DNA of 64,000 nt, taken from the NCBI GenBank assembly GCA_018873245.2, contig JAEMBT020000006.1:8887855-8951854 (forward strand), read 5' to 3'. The translations under genes and the position numbers were made by a program. This DNA is from Archegozetes longisetosus. Its lineage: Eukaryota; Arthropoda; Arachnida; Sarcoptiformes; Trhypochthoniidae. Positions 25,301 to 33,240 of this stretch are shown here, piece after piece (position 1 is the first letter of the stretch; the number at the start of each line of letters is the position of its first letter). The notes below the pieces were generated by a model that did no database searches, was not told where the DNA came from, and saw only the letters and a program-made list of their open reading frames with translations.

Positions 25301-26301
25301 TAAGTGAAAAAGATGATGAGATAAAATGAGTGCAACAATAGACAAAGTTTCTTATGAACTTGTATTTTCAATCAGATTTATATGTAATTGAGCAGTACTT
25401 GGAGTTTTGTCTAAATTGACACCAAACCAAATGATTTCACTACATACGTTTAGACTGACGTCTAATTTTCACTATTAATCTATTTTCAAGTTAAGTCAAG
25501 TCTTTGTGATGGCTTTTATTTTAATTAAGAGAACTGAGATTCAGTCGATTTTAGAGTGATTATCAATTGAAACATTCGTAAGCCAAGTAATAGTGACTCT
25601 AATTTTAGCCAATTATGCAGAGCATTCTTTGAAAACTCGATTTGTTGTTGGTTTTAGATTTGAAAAAGTTGAACCCACTTATCATCCTTCGCAGCAAACA
25701 TGAATAAATGAATTGAGATTTTCACTCTTATCTCACATTCCTATGAGAATAATGCTTCTAAACTAAAATCAAATCCTAAACATACTTTCATTTGAGCAAA
25801 CATGTAAATATCTGTTATGAAACATGTCAAATTCATACATTTTCATAATTAATTTGACTATTTGTGGAAAGTGAAAAGTTTACTATGGAAATAGTATTCA
25901 AACAAATATAGTATTTAAGAGAAATATAAGTGATTGTAAAGTAATTTTTTGTTTGATTTTGGTTATAATGAAAGACTGACGAAGAGAAGAAGCAGGGATT
26001 GCCAGTAGTTATGCCAACATTCGATCGCATGACATGCTCTATACCTAAATCTCAAATTGGTTTCATCGATTACTTTGCGAATGATATGTTTGATGCCTGG
26101 GATTGTACGTAGTGTTTCTCATCTGCTTTATTTGTATTTTATTGTATTTTGTTTTAAATTGAATTCTCTTGTTCTCTAGCGTTTGGAGATTTTCCAGAAA
26201 TAATAGATAATTTAAAAAACAATTATCAATACTGGAAAGATTTACAACAGAATAAAGAGAATCCGAAACAAATTCTTGCTAAAGAAGAAGAATCGTTATA
26301 A
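13286..26301 (+). CDS. Pde8: PDE8-type cAMP phosphodiesterase gene (14 exons, N-terminus not found)
   Basis: High-affinity, cAMP-specific class I phosphodiesterase that hydrolyses cAMP to 5'-AMP in the cytoplasm. The spliced exons 13286-13345, 15368-15558, 17739-17856, 17960-18268, 18349-18437, 19096-19169, 20080-20157, 20220-20287, 20760-20933, 20996-21192, 21261-21587, 21702-22116, 25975-26104 and 26180-26301 give 783 codons plus TAA with every phase matching. Order along the protein: receiver-like domain (about residues 20-130), PAS domain (about 155-260), linker with two R-R-x-S sites (S314, S399), then the HD catalytic domain (about 450-760). Catalytic residues are visible: H496 and H500 in [10 protein letters not shown]536 and D537 in HDIDHPG, D675 in KCADVSNP, and the purine-binding Q727 in [11 protein letters not shown]. 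Receiver-like plus PAS ahead of the catalytic domain is diagnostic for PDE8. Mammalian PDE8A has about 829 residues, so roughly 50 N-terminal residues, including the usual Met-Gly-Cys start, are missing here. Numbering starts at the first exon found. Confidence 0.93.
15368..15558 (+). CDS. Pde8: PDE8 exon, receiver-like domain part 1
   Basis: Encodes residues 21-84: [18 protein letters not shown] through FIDSRQ to SAIC. This is the PDE8 N-terminal receiver-like domain. The acceptor is TATATTGAAG/GTT and the donor G/GTATAG, leaving phase 2. An in-frame ATG at 15332 lies upstream of the acceptor. It could act as an alternative start, but the phase-0 join to the 13286 exon fits the family better. 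Confidence 0.88.
16557..16577. repeat. (AT)n microsatellite
   Basis: About ten AT units inside a PDE8 intron. Confidence 0.9.
17383..17463. repeat. 27-28-bp tandem repeat, three units
   Basis: Units share TCTATCTGGAATAGTA followed by AAGATCT and start at 17385, 17412 and 17440. Located in a PDE8 intron. Confidence 0.88.
17739..17856 (+). CDS. Pde8: PDE8 exon, receiver-like domain part 2
   Basis: Acceptor GCTTTTAG, donor AGG/GTGAGT. Encodes residues 84-123: [18 protein letters not shown] to LLRAGFSR. It aligns with mammalian PDE8 CRSIRATNPSEHTVILAVV to LLHAGFNR. Enters in phase 2 and leaves in phase 0. Confidence 0.93.
17857..17959 (+). other. PDE8 intron with a 30-bp direct duplication
   Basis: CAATTATTCCTTACTTT occurs at 17873 and again at 17903, so half of this 103-bp intron is a direct repeat. 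Confidence 0.85.
17960..18268 (+). CDS. Pde8: PDE8 exon, receiver end and PAS domain
   Basis: Acceptor CCTTTCAG, donor AAA/GTAAAT, phase 0 at both ends. Encodes residues 124-226. The first part ([20 protein letters not shown]) closes the receiver-like domain. From about residue 150 the PAS core follows: [33 protein letters not shown], then LHRSD. The PDE8 PAS domain is reported to bind partner proteins in mammals. Its role here is inferred. Confidence 0.95.
18349..18437 (+). CDS. Pde8: PDE8 exon, PAS domain C-terminal part
   Basis: Acceptor TTCAAAG, donor GG/GTATGA. Encodes [19 protein letters not shown] to EFHNG, the PAS beta-strands. It matches PDE8 EWQGVYYARRKSG. Leaves in phase 2. Confidence 0.93.
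18438..19095 (+). other. PDE8 intron
   Basis: AT-rich, no feature recognised. Confidence 0.6.
19096..19169 (+). CDS. Pde8: PDE8 exon after the PAS domain
   Basis: Acceptor TTATAG, donor G/GTAAGC. Encodes [20 protein letters not shown], the end of the PAS fold and the start of the linker. Sequence is weakly conserved with mammals, but phase and length fit. Confidence 0.82.
19170..20079 (+). other. PDE8 intron with TTAGG run
   Basis: Non-coding. Carries clustered GGTTAGG units at 19891-19940. Confidence 0.65.
19891..19940. repeat. Interstitial TTAGG (telomere-type) run
   Basis: About seven perfect or near-perfect TTAGG units with short interruptions (TGGATC, TCC), inside a PDE8 intron. Confidence 0.85.
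20080..20157 (+). CDS. Pde8: PDE8 linker exon
   Basis: Acceptor TTTGTTAG, donor G/GTAAGA. Encodes [18 protein letters not shown] to DVKSVCSE. It aligns with mammalian PDE8 NRRKESIDVKSISSRGSD. Phase 1 on both sides. Confidence 0.9.
20220..20287 (+). CDS. Pde8: PDE8 linker exon with RRQS site and TIEAPITK
   Basis: Acceptor TCATTGCAG, donor AAG/GTATAT. Encodes [20 protein letters not shown] then ITK. The TIEAPITK block is a PDE8 hallmark. RRQS (S314) fits the PKA consensus. The preceding intron is only 62 bp. Confidence 0.94.
20288..20759 (+). other. PDE8 intron
   Basis: AT-rich, no feature recognised. Confidence 0.6.
20760..20933 (+). CDS. Pde8: PDE8 exon upstream of the catalytic domain
   Basis: Acceptor AAATAG, donor AAC/GTATGA, phase 0. 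Encodes residues 330-387: [37 protein letters not shown], and [11 protein letters not shown]. Close to mammalian PDE8 (VINIINAAQENSPVTVAEAL, DRVLEILRTTELYSP). Confidence 0.95.
20996..21192 (+). CDS. Pde8: PDE8 exon, start of catalytic region
   Basis: Acceptor CATTTTCAG, donor CG/GTATAC. Encodes residues 388-453, with a second R-R-x-S motif (GVRRMS, S399) and [20 protein letters not shown], the first catalytic-domain helices. Leaves in phase 2. Confidence 0.95.
21261..21587 (+). CDS. Pde8: PDE8 catalytic exon with both HD metal motifs
   Basis: Acceptor ACATATAG, donor AT/GTGAGT. Encodes residues 453-562. It carries [17 protein letters not shown], with general-acid H496 and metal ligand H500, and [12 protein letters not shown], with metal ligands H536 and D537. 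It ends NELAILYND. The preceding intron is 68 bp. Confidence 0.97.
21654..21701 (+). repeat. Hexamer/tetramer pyrimidine microsatellite at a splice acceptor
   Basis: TCTCTG and TCTCTA units repeat up to CCAG, so the polypyrimidine tract of the acceptor at 21701 is itself a microsatellite. Confidence 0.85.
21702..22116 (+). CDS. Pde8: PDE8 catalytic exon with KCADVSNP metal site
   Basis: Acceptor TGTCTCCAG, donor CAG/GTATCA. Encodes residues 562-700, the longest exon. It includes [31 protein letters not shown] (a class I PDE signature helix), [18 protein letters not shown] with metal ligand D675, and [10 protein letters not shown] variable acidic loop lies between about residues 600 and 645. 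Confidence 0.97.
22117..25974 (+). other. Largest PDE8 intron (3.9 kb)
   Basis: Contains a MITE copy at 22793-23012 and a short duplication of TTCTGTGGGAAGAATATT at about 24141-24200. Otherwise AT-rich with no gene seen. Confidence 0.7.
22793..23012 (+). mobile_element. MITE family A, copy 1
   Basis: About 220 bp with terminal inverted repeats: AAAACTTATTAATCGTTGAT at the left, and the reverse complement of the right end reads AAAACTTAATAATCCGCTAT. Both arms run into a TAGCAAC box. Internal landmarks (GTTGATAGCAACCAGA, GATGGCATG, CTTGTTGCT) recur in copies at 41971 and 48007. No coding capacity and no clear target duplication. Confidence 0.8.
25975..26104 (+). CDS. Pde8: PDE8 catalytic exon with the invariant glutamine
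   Basis: Acceptor ATAATGAAAG, donor T/GTACGT. Encodes [18 protein letters not shown], then [20 protein letters not shown] ending AWD. Q727 is the invariant purine-clamp glutamine. The acceptor has a weak pyrimidine tract near the AG, but the protein match is nearly exact. Confidence 0.95.
26180..26301 (+). CDS. Pde8: PDE8 last coding exon
   Basis: Acceptor TTCTCTAG. Encodes [20 protein letters not shown] then a polar tail ending EEESL and TAA. The last catalytic helix matches PDE8 (ADNYKHWK). The reading frame continues open after the stop for 41 codons, as noted in the findings. Confidence 0.93.
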
Positions 26302-26367
26302 TTAAGTGTCGAACAAGTGGAGCCAACTCTGGTTGAAGAAGAATGGTTAAAATTAGGTGTTGGACAA
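26284..26367 (+). repeat. 51-bp direct repeat spanning the PDE8 stop codon
   Basis: The 33-bp block starting GAAGAAGAATCGTTATAATT at 26284 recurs at 26335 as GAAGAAGAATGGTTAAAATT. An AATTAGGTGTTGGAC repeat follows. The PDE8 TAA stop lies in the first copy and is AAA in the second. Confidence 0.88.
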
Positions 26368-26518
26368 TTAGGTGTTGGACAATTGAGAGAGGGAGAGAGT
26401 TGTCGGAAGAAAGAGATATATAAATAGCATTCTAGTCCAGTTTCATATATAACCTAAATCTCATTGAAGTCATATTGTGCTCACTTTTAATAATTTTCAA
26501 ACAGATAACTCGAGGGCT

Positions 26519-26524
26519 AATAAA
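26519..26524 (+). promoter_or_regulatory. Candidate polyadenylation signal of PDE8
   Basis: Canonical AATAAA 218 bp after the PDE8 stop. It is the first one downstream, followed by AT-rich and T-rich DNA. Use not proven. Confidence 0.5.
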
Positions 26525-27097
26525 TTTTTACAGTCATAAAAGATGAACCATTTGTGTGATTGTCTAAATTTGTCTAAAAGCTAGCTAAGGTAGCTAGTTT
26601 GGATGAGCTATGTTAAATTATTGCATTAGTATTTCATTGGAATATTTTGGATAAAATAGGAATATGAAAATATTTTGGTACACGCTGCAAATTTTTTAGA
26701 AATCCTTTTCAACATCTAATCTCTTAAGACTACACTACAACATACATGTGTTTTTTATTAGAATCATACCCTTTTTAATTATTTTCATCCCAGGATTGTT
26801 TCTAATTTTCATCCATTCAATCTTACAAATCTCTCAAACATTTAGTAAATTATTGACCCCTTTGTGCACAAATTTATAATATATGAGTAATAGTGTGGAG
26901 AAACCGTATAAGTTTATAATCATCTAATTAAGCCAAACCCATTCAAAACTTAACTTCATTCTTGTTCTTAAGTACTTTTTTGAAAGTTAGTTCAATTTTA
27001 CAATATTTATATGTATTCGGATGTAATGTTAGAATGTAATAAATAGAAACTGAATTGAGATTACGATAATTGTAAAATAGTATTAGGATTTCAATAT

Positions 27098-27210
27098 TGT
27101 TATACAGTTGGACCCGATTGTTATACAGCTAAACTTGAGTGTTACACATTTTGACTTAAGTGTTACACAGTTTGACCTGACTATTATACAGTTCGACCTC
27201 ACTGTTATTC
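27098..27210. repeat. 21-bp minisatellite, five units
   Basis: Units share TGTTATACAGTTTGACCT with substitutions: TATACAGTTGGACC, TATACAGCTAAACT, TACACATTTTGACT, TACACAGTTTGACC, TATACAGTTCGACC. Confidence 0.88.
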
Positions 27211-27520
27211 ATATTCTGTGACATCTTCCATTTGTATAGAGTTGACAGTTTGCTGTTTTATACAGGGTATCAAAAAGTGCTACTGATTTATCAAACAATT
27301 ATCTAAGCTTAACATTTAGTCTGAAAAGTTTTCATCTTAAACGACAAACATTTATCTACTTTTGAGTTTTTCACAACAGCTAACTATTAATAAATAGATT
27401 ATTGATTGTTAAAAGTGGTTCTTAAAGTGGTTCGACACAATCTTTAGTAATTTATCTTTTTATGTAGACTTTTTTACAAGTTTTATGGGTTGTGTTTGTA
27501 GTTTTAATGTAAAAATCAAT

Positions 27521-27588
27521 GCAAGATTGTCTTCAATGCAAGATCATCTTCAATGCAAGATCGTCTTCAATGCAAGATTGTCTTCAAT
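27521..27588. repeat. 17-bp minisatellite, four units
   Basis: Four exactly adjacent copies of GCAAGATYRTCTTCAAT. A short ORF crosses them, but its protein is merely repetitive. Confidence 0.95.
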
Positions 27589-29490
27589 CAAATCAATACT
27601 AGTTTTATTTATCAAGTCATTCATATCGTTGAGTCAGTCCTATTGTGTGCTATCTCTAATCCAAATAGCATTACGGATAGTTCTGACCCGACAATATATC
27701 AACTTAATTGAAAAGCTGTGTTATTTTAACAGTTATTGATTGTTATTTCTTTTGGCACTCATTGTTTTAAAGAGTTAACTATGCAATCAGTGAGGCATAG
27801 TTTCAACTTTAAAACACTTTAAACTTGTTTTTTGATTGTTTAAATTGTAAAAAAACTTATTAGTTGTTAACAAAATGTGTTTAAAGTTGAATATTAAAAA
27901 TAAAATGATGTATCGTTATTTGTGCCATAGTCTACCTTGTCACTGCCAGAACTGTATGACTTGATGTTATTTTCTATTTCAAATCTATCTCAATTGATTC
28001 TGAACCCTTCAAATTTGAATTAACCCCTAATTGTGGCTTTCAACCGAGAAAATCAAATTTATCAATTCGTTCTCTTGTTGACCAAAATGCAAAATATCTG
28101 CGAAGTATCTGCAAGTATCTGTGCAAGTATCTGCAAAAATGTCTATAAATGCCTTTTTCAAGCTGATCTGTGAATGTTGGGAATAATTTTTCGCTAAATA
28201 ATGAAATCTAATGCTAAATATTATTAATGAGTGCTGAAAATTCGTAGAGTCACGTAATATATTAGAAATATCTGTATCATAAATATATGTTTCATTTATA
28301 ATGTGATCCATCAAACCCAATTGAATCGAAACATAACACAGTCTTGTATTTGATATTTTGTAAACAGTTCAATCAATTCAGCTAATTTTCCATTTGTTAA
28401 TCAATTCTTGTTTCCACTACTAAAATAACAAACTATTACTACTTTCCAATCAATAAAATCCACTTTAGCATAACTTCTTCTCATTTATCCGTTTCTTTGA
28501 GTTACTCTTCAGAAGATATCAACACTTCCGCCATTCGTTCAAAACTTGGACTCAATTCTGGTATTCATAAAATTTTATTTATAGATATTTTAAGAGAAGT
28601 ATTTGTAAAAAGTTTAAGAAAGTTAACATTGATTAATTATACTAATTTAATGATTATAATTAACTAAAGTTTTGGTATCTGTTGGGGTAATTGATTGCTA
28701 GTAAAGTAATAGAAAGTGGAGTCACGCTTTTTTGCTGCAAATTCAACTAACGGATAAGGCATTGTCCTCTTGTAGACAGAATTCTAACTTTCAGAGAACA
28801 CATCAATTCAAAAAAGCTTGAAATCATCAAATACCATGTCTCGCAACGTGGAATACTCGCAAAAATTACTATTTTTACCAAAAAAAGACTAACTAAACGA
28901 TCAATGACTTAAAAAATGACTTTCTGGAATTCAAATAATGATAACTATTTTGACTTTTGTTGTTATACTCGATCTTAAACTGCAACTATTTTACTTAGTA
29001 CTTTCATAATTAAGTTTTAAAAGAGACTCTGTTTCATAAAATATGATGTTTTTAAATTGATGTTTAAAATACTAGACAAAATATGCTTTTAATTGGGCTA
29101 ACAAGACAATGCCCGAAGTCAGATATAAGAAAAGTTTGAGAAAGAGCTACAAATAAATGGCTTTAGTGACTGAACTCTTTTTTAAACCTAAGGCTATTGA
29201 TAACGATGATGTGCGAATACCAGATGTAAACCAGTCCTTACTCGATGTCCCAAAAATCCAAGTCAGGACTTTGATTGCATGAAATAGAGTTTTGTTTTGC
29301 TGAAACATAGTTATAGTTTTAGATTAAATGACTCGATTTCAATGCAAAGCAATGCATGAATAATTGCATAAATGTATTGTTATGCGTGTATCACAATTGG
29401 TGCCAAAGAGTTTCTCATCAAATATGTGGTCTTCAAAGCTCATTTTAGATTTATGTTACATTTTTCATTTGATTTAACCTTCAAACTAAT

Positions 29491-29506
29491 GTTAGGTTAG
29501 GTTAGT
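29491..29506. repeat. Interstitial TTAGG run
   Basis: GTTAGGTTAGGTTAG: three units. Confidence 0.75.
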
Positions 29507-30019
29507 TGTGAATTTGAAAGCAAAAATTAAAGTTAAATAAAAAGCAGTAAAATTAGTTGACTTCAGCGAATGTAAAGGAAGTCATATTAAAGACGAAGCA
29601 AAAGTAAACTGTAAATCAAATAAATAGAAGGAAAACTGTTTTATAATGTAATTTTCTAGTTCAGAATTGAGTCAGGCATCTTTCAAACAAGTATTTTTCT
29701 AACGTTTCGAAACACTTAGATTGCTTAAACTAGCATTCTAGCTTCAATTAAAATGTTTATTACAACATATTTCAGTGACAAACCAGACATTTAGCGGTTA
29801 TAGCATAAGAAATTAAAGTAATTAAGTTTTCAAATTTAAAGTTACGGAAAGTCAAATGAAAACAAATATTAAAATGTCAAAGCAGAAGAAGTGAAACTCA
29901 AATGAAGTGCAAGTTAAGGCCAAACTGAAATATCTCAGTTACCGAACGCTAGTTAAAACTAAAAATATGTGCAGAACTAAAAAGAATTCTGGAAGGTTTT
30001 CATTGTATTTCATCATATG

Positions 30020-30393
30020 ATATCAGATATACTAATAATATTTTCAGAAGAGAATTATTCAAATAATTTTCTATCAGAAACTAGAAAATTATAAATAATC
30101 TATTTTTCGTATAAAGTATTTAATATGTAAATACTTTTAACACAAAAGTTAATATCCAAATAACTTGAAATTGCAAGAAAGAAAAATATAATTTTTTATT
30201 AAAAGTATCTATCTATTAGATACTTTATATGAAAAATACAGTGAAAAGTTTGTCTATTAACTTGTAAGAAGCAGCATTTTTAGTCACATTCATATAAGAA
30301 TTTGTATGAAAGAATAAATTACAACTTTCTAATTTCTACTACAAATTGATTTGGGTGATTTTTTTCTAATAATCATATTAGTATATCTGATAC
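30020..30393. mobile_element. Non-autonomous element with terminal and internal inverted repeats
   Basis: The left end TATCAGATATACTAATA is repeated inverted at the right end (TATTAGTATATCTGATA), spanning about 374 bp. An inner inverted repeat pairs TATTTTTCGTATAAAGTAT (about 30100) with ATACTTTATATGAAAAATA (about 30220). No ORF. Superfamily not assigned. Confidence 0.75.
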
Positions 30394-31844
30394 CATATTT
30401 TAACAATGTAATGAGAACTTTTCTGCATTGCCTTTAGTTCTACACCCATTGTTAGATTGAATTTAAAAACTTGGAATCAACAGTGGATTAAAATTTGAGT
30501 GTAATAAATGGAACAGTGCACACAATTATTTATCAACCCCCTACTCGTTCATACAAAAAATATTCCAGAAATAATAGATTTCAATCATCTAAAGAGTCTT
30601 TTAAATATCTGATTTATTCTCAAAATAAACTACTTTTTATCCAATAAACTCGAGATCTACATCCGATTTTATTTTCAACTTGAAATTCAATCTGAAGATC
30701 TAGACGACTCTGTAAACTGTTCCATGTTGTAGATTTAAGTTAGGACAACTGAAAATTCAATTCTATCAAACATATAAAAGTAGAATTATATATAGAAATA
30801 TTATACGATTGTGGCAATATGAAAACTTCTTTCAGCAATCTTTTGGTCTGAGATATGAATATGAAACTGGTTTGTTAAATCTATTATTTTTCTATTGAGA
30901 AACGCTTTTTTCAAACAAGTAAATCAATATTGATACAAAGGAGATAGAAAGATCATAAAATGAATTTCTATGCCTGTCAAAGTAGTTGGTCTTTTCTAAA
31001 ATGAACAAAAGTAAGTCTTTCACCTGATCAGTCATAAGTACTACCTGCAGTCACACTAATATTAATGAGTTGCAAAATATTGGGAAATTTACCTGAAAAA
31101 TACATATTTCAAATCTCGTAATGTAAAAGAGGCTTATGATTCATAAAAACCCATTACTAAAATCCGTAAACTTGTTCATTATATATTTAAGTTTTTGATT
31201 TTAAAATCAAATGAAAATCCGATTATCTCAATTTTCAGATTAAAACGACTTATATAAGTCAAAGTTCTATGAAAATATACACATTTCTTACATGCTCTTT
31301 TGTAATATGAAGCACTCAAGTGTATTTTTCGAGCAAAAACACTAATTGAAACATGTGTTGTTCGCTAGAAAACAAGTGTAGGTCGTATTGAAAGTTTAGT
31401 TAGATTTTAATCGTCCAAATTCATTTAAAATATTAATGAATAACTCAAAGTTTTGTCAAAACAAGCTAGAGTATTTAATATTACAATTTATGCACGAATT
31501 TATGCATTTTTGATTTTATTAAAGAAACATAATACATTTAATTTGATAATCAAAAATATTTAGTATGCATGCAAACAGAAACTTGACTGCGAAGCATTGC
31601 ATAGAGTCTTTGGTTTCTCTGTGCAGTTAACATAGTTTAGTGATGTGTACACCCAAAGCATGTACAGATAAATTCAAAAAGGCTTTAAATTAAATTCTTA
31701 TTGAAAGCTAAATAAGAGGCGATCCTCATGTCTGTAAAAATATAACCTCTCATCAGTATCGATTTCAAATGTATGTTTAAATATGCTTTTTGAATCAACT
31801 TTGACCTTATAATAAAGTGTACTGATGTCACATCATCAAAACAC

Positions 31845-32533
31845 TATCCAAGTAAATGAATTTATGTTTTCGTTGTTGGTCCAATACTCTGAGTGCGGAC
31901 TAAGCAAAAATTGACTTTAAACTTGGGGTGAGTATTTTTGCGATTATTTTGAGTAACTTTTAGCGTAAACCACTTAAGAACTCATATCTAATATTAGTAA
32001 GTGATCGATTTAACGCTTTTATAAACTTGACTGTACTAAAGTACATTGAATGTGTGAGAATCAGTACTGATTTAAGAGTTGATTACTGTATCTTTTGATT
32101 CAATAAATTGAACTAATATGGTAGGACAGAAATTCGCGCACAATAAGCCTACATCTAATGCGTATATAGATTCTTACCCTAATTATGTACTCAGATCTTT
32201 AGGATAAGGATCTATTTGTGCATTACATGTAGGCTTATTGTGCGCGGACTTTTCTCTAACCATATTAGTCCAGTTTATTGAATCAAAAGATAATCAACTT
32301 CTAAGTCAGTACAAATTGTCACACACTCAATGTGCTCAAACACAATCAAATTCATAAAAGCGTTTAATTGATCGCTTACTTATATGAGATATGAGTTTAT
32401 TCTTAACTGTTTTACGCTAAAAATGATTGAAAATAGCTGCAAAAATACCCTAAGTTTAGTGCTAGTTTTTACTTTCGCCTGTTACTCAGAGTATTGGACC
32501 AACAACAGAAACATAAATTCATTGATTTGGAAA
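31845..32533. mobile_element. Large foldback (about 690 bp imperfect palindrome)
   Basis: Two arms of about 330 bp are inverted copies around a centre near 32190. Examples are TTGTTGGTCCAATACTCTGA in the left arm against TCAGAGTATTGGACCAACAA in the right, AATAAGCCTACAT against ATGTAGGCTTATT, and TTTTGATTCAATAAATTGAA against its diverged complement. The arms differ by many point changes and small gaps. No coding capacity. Confidence 0.88.
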
Positions 32534-32697
32534 TAAATCTGAGTACACAAGTTAATCGCGTAGTTATTGTAGTTTCACAATTCTATATCGTTTGCATAAA
32601 TTAATATATTTAATAAATATGCAAACACTAATTGAAAATAGCAGAATATTCATTGAAAATTTTCATAAACAAATATAAATAGGGAGAACCATATACT

Positions 32698-33240
32698 GTT
32701 AATTATTTTAAAAGACAGAAAGTGGCCACAATAACTGTATATGATATAATAACTCGAGTAGAAAATAAAGTACAACTCGAGCGAAAACCTGGTAGTGGTC
32801 GAAAGCCTGAGAAATGAGGAAAAGCGAAAAGATACGTTGAGAAAGTGTGAACACAGTTTATAAAAATCATGTAAAATTGGGAAAAGATCAATGCATAAAA
32901 AAGACATTGAATTTATTCAAAAATACTATTCTAATGATAATTACATTTTCTGCTCAGATTTAGCCTGCTCTCATTATTCGATCAAAACAATTTCATCATT
33001 TGAAGAGTTGGGCATTAATTATGTCAAAATAAGAGGAAAATCTCCAATGTGCCACAACTTAAAAATATAGAGAGGTTTTGGGCTTACTTAGAAAGAAATA
33101 TATTTTTTGAGGACTAGATAATCGAATCTGTTGAACAGCTGATCAAAAAAAAATTAAAAGAGAAAAAATTCACAGAAAGCTATTTTCAAGGTTTGTTATG
33201 ACATATCAAAACTAAGGCGAATTGCGACCTACAATGGCTA
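32698..33240 (+). pseudogene. Decayed mariner-type transposase
   Basis: Cut-and-paste transposase remnant on the + strand. From about 32719 a helix-turn-helix-like stretch reads KVATITVYDIITRVENKVQ followed by ERKPGSGRKPEK and a stop. After a large internal loss, the catalytic part from about 32907 reads DIEFIQKYYSNDNYIFCSDL, then ACSHYS and SFEELGINYV. A frameshift near 33045 leads to NVPQLKNIERFWAYLERNIF. The motifs SDLA.SHYS and VPQL..IE.FW are typical of Tc1/mariner-superfamily catalytic cores. Spacing from the Asp to the final Glu is about 37 residues, uncertain because of the frameshift. Several stops make it inactive. Overlapping minus-strand ORFs are shadows. Confidence 0.7.

Noticed and set aside
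32650..32907. Minus-strand ORFs of 85 and 62 codons
   Set aside because: They are antisense shadows of the + strand transposase relic.
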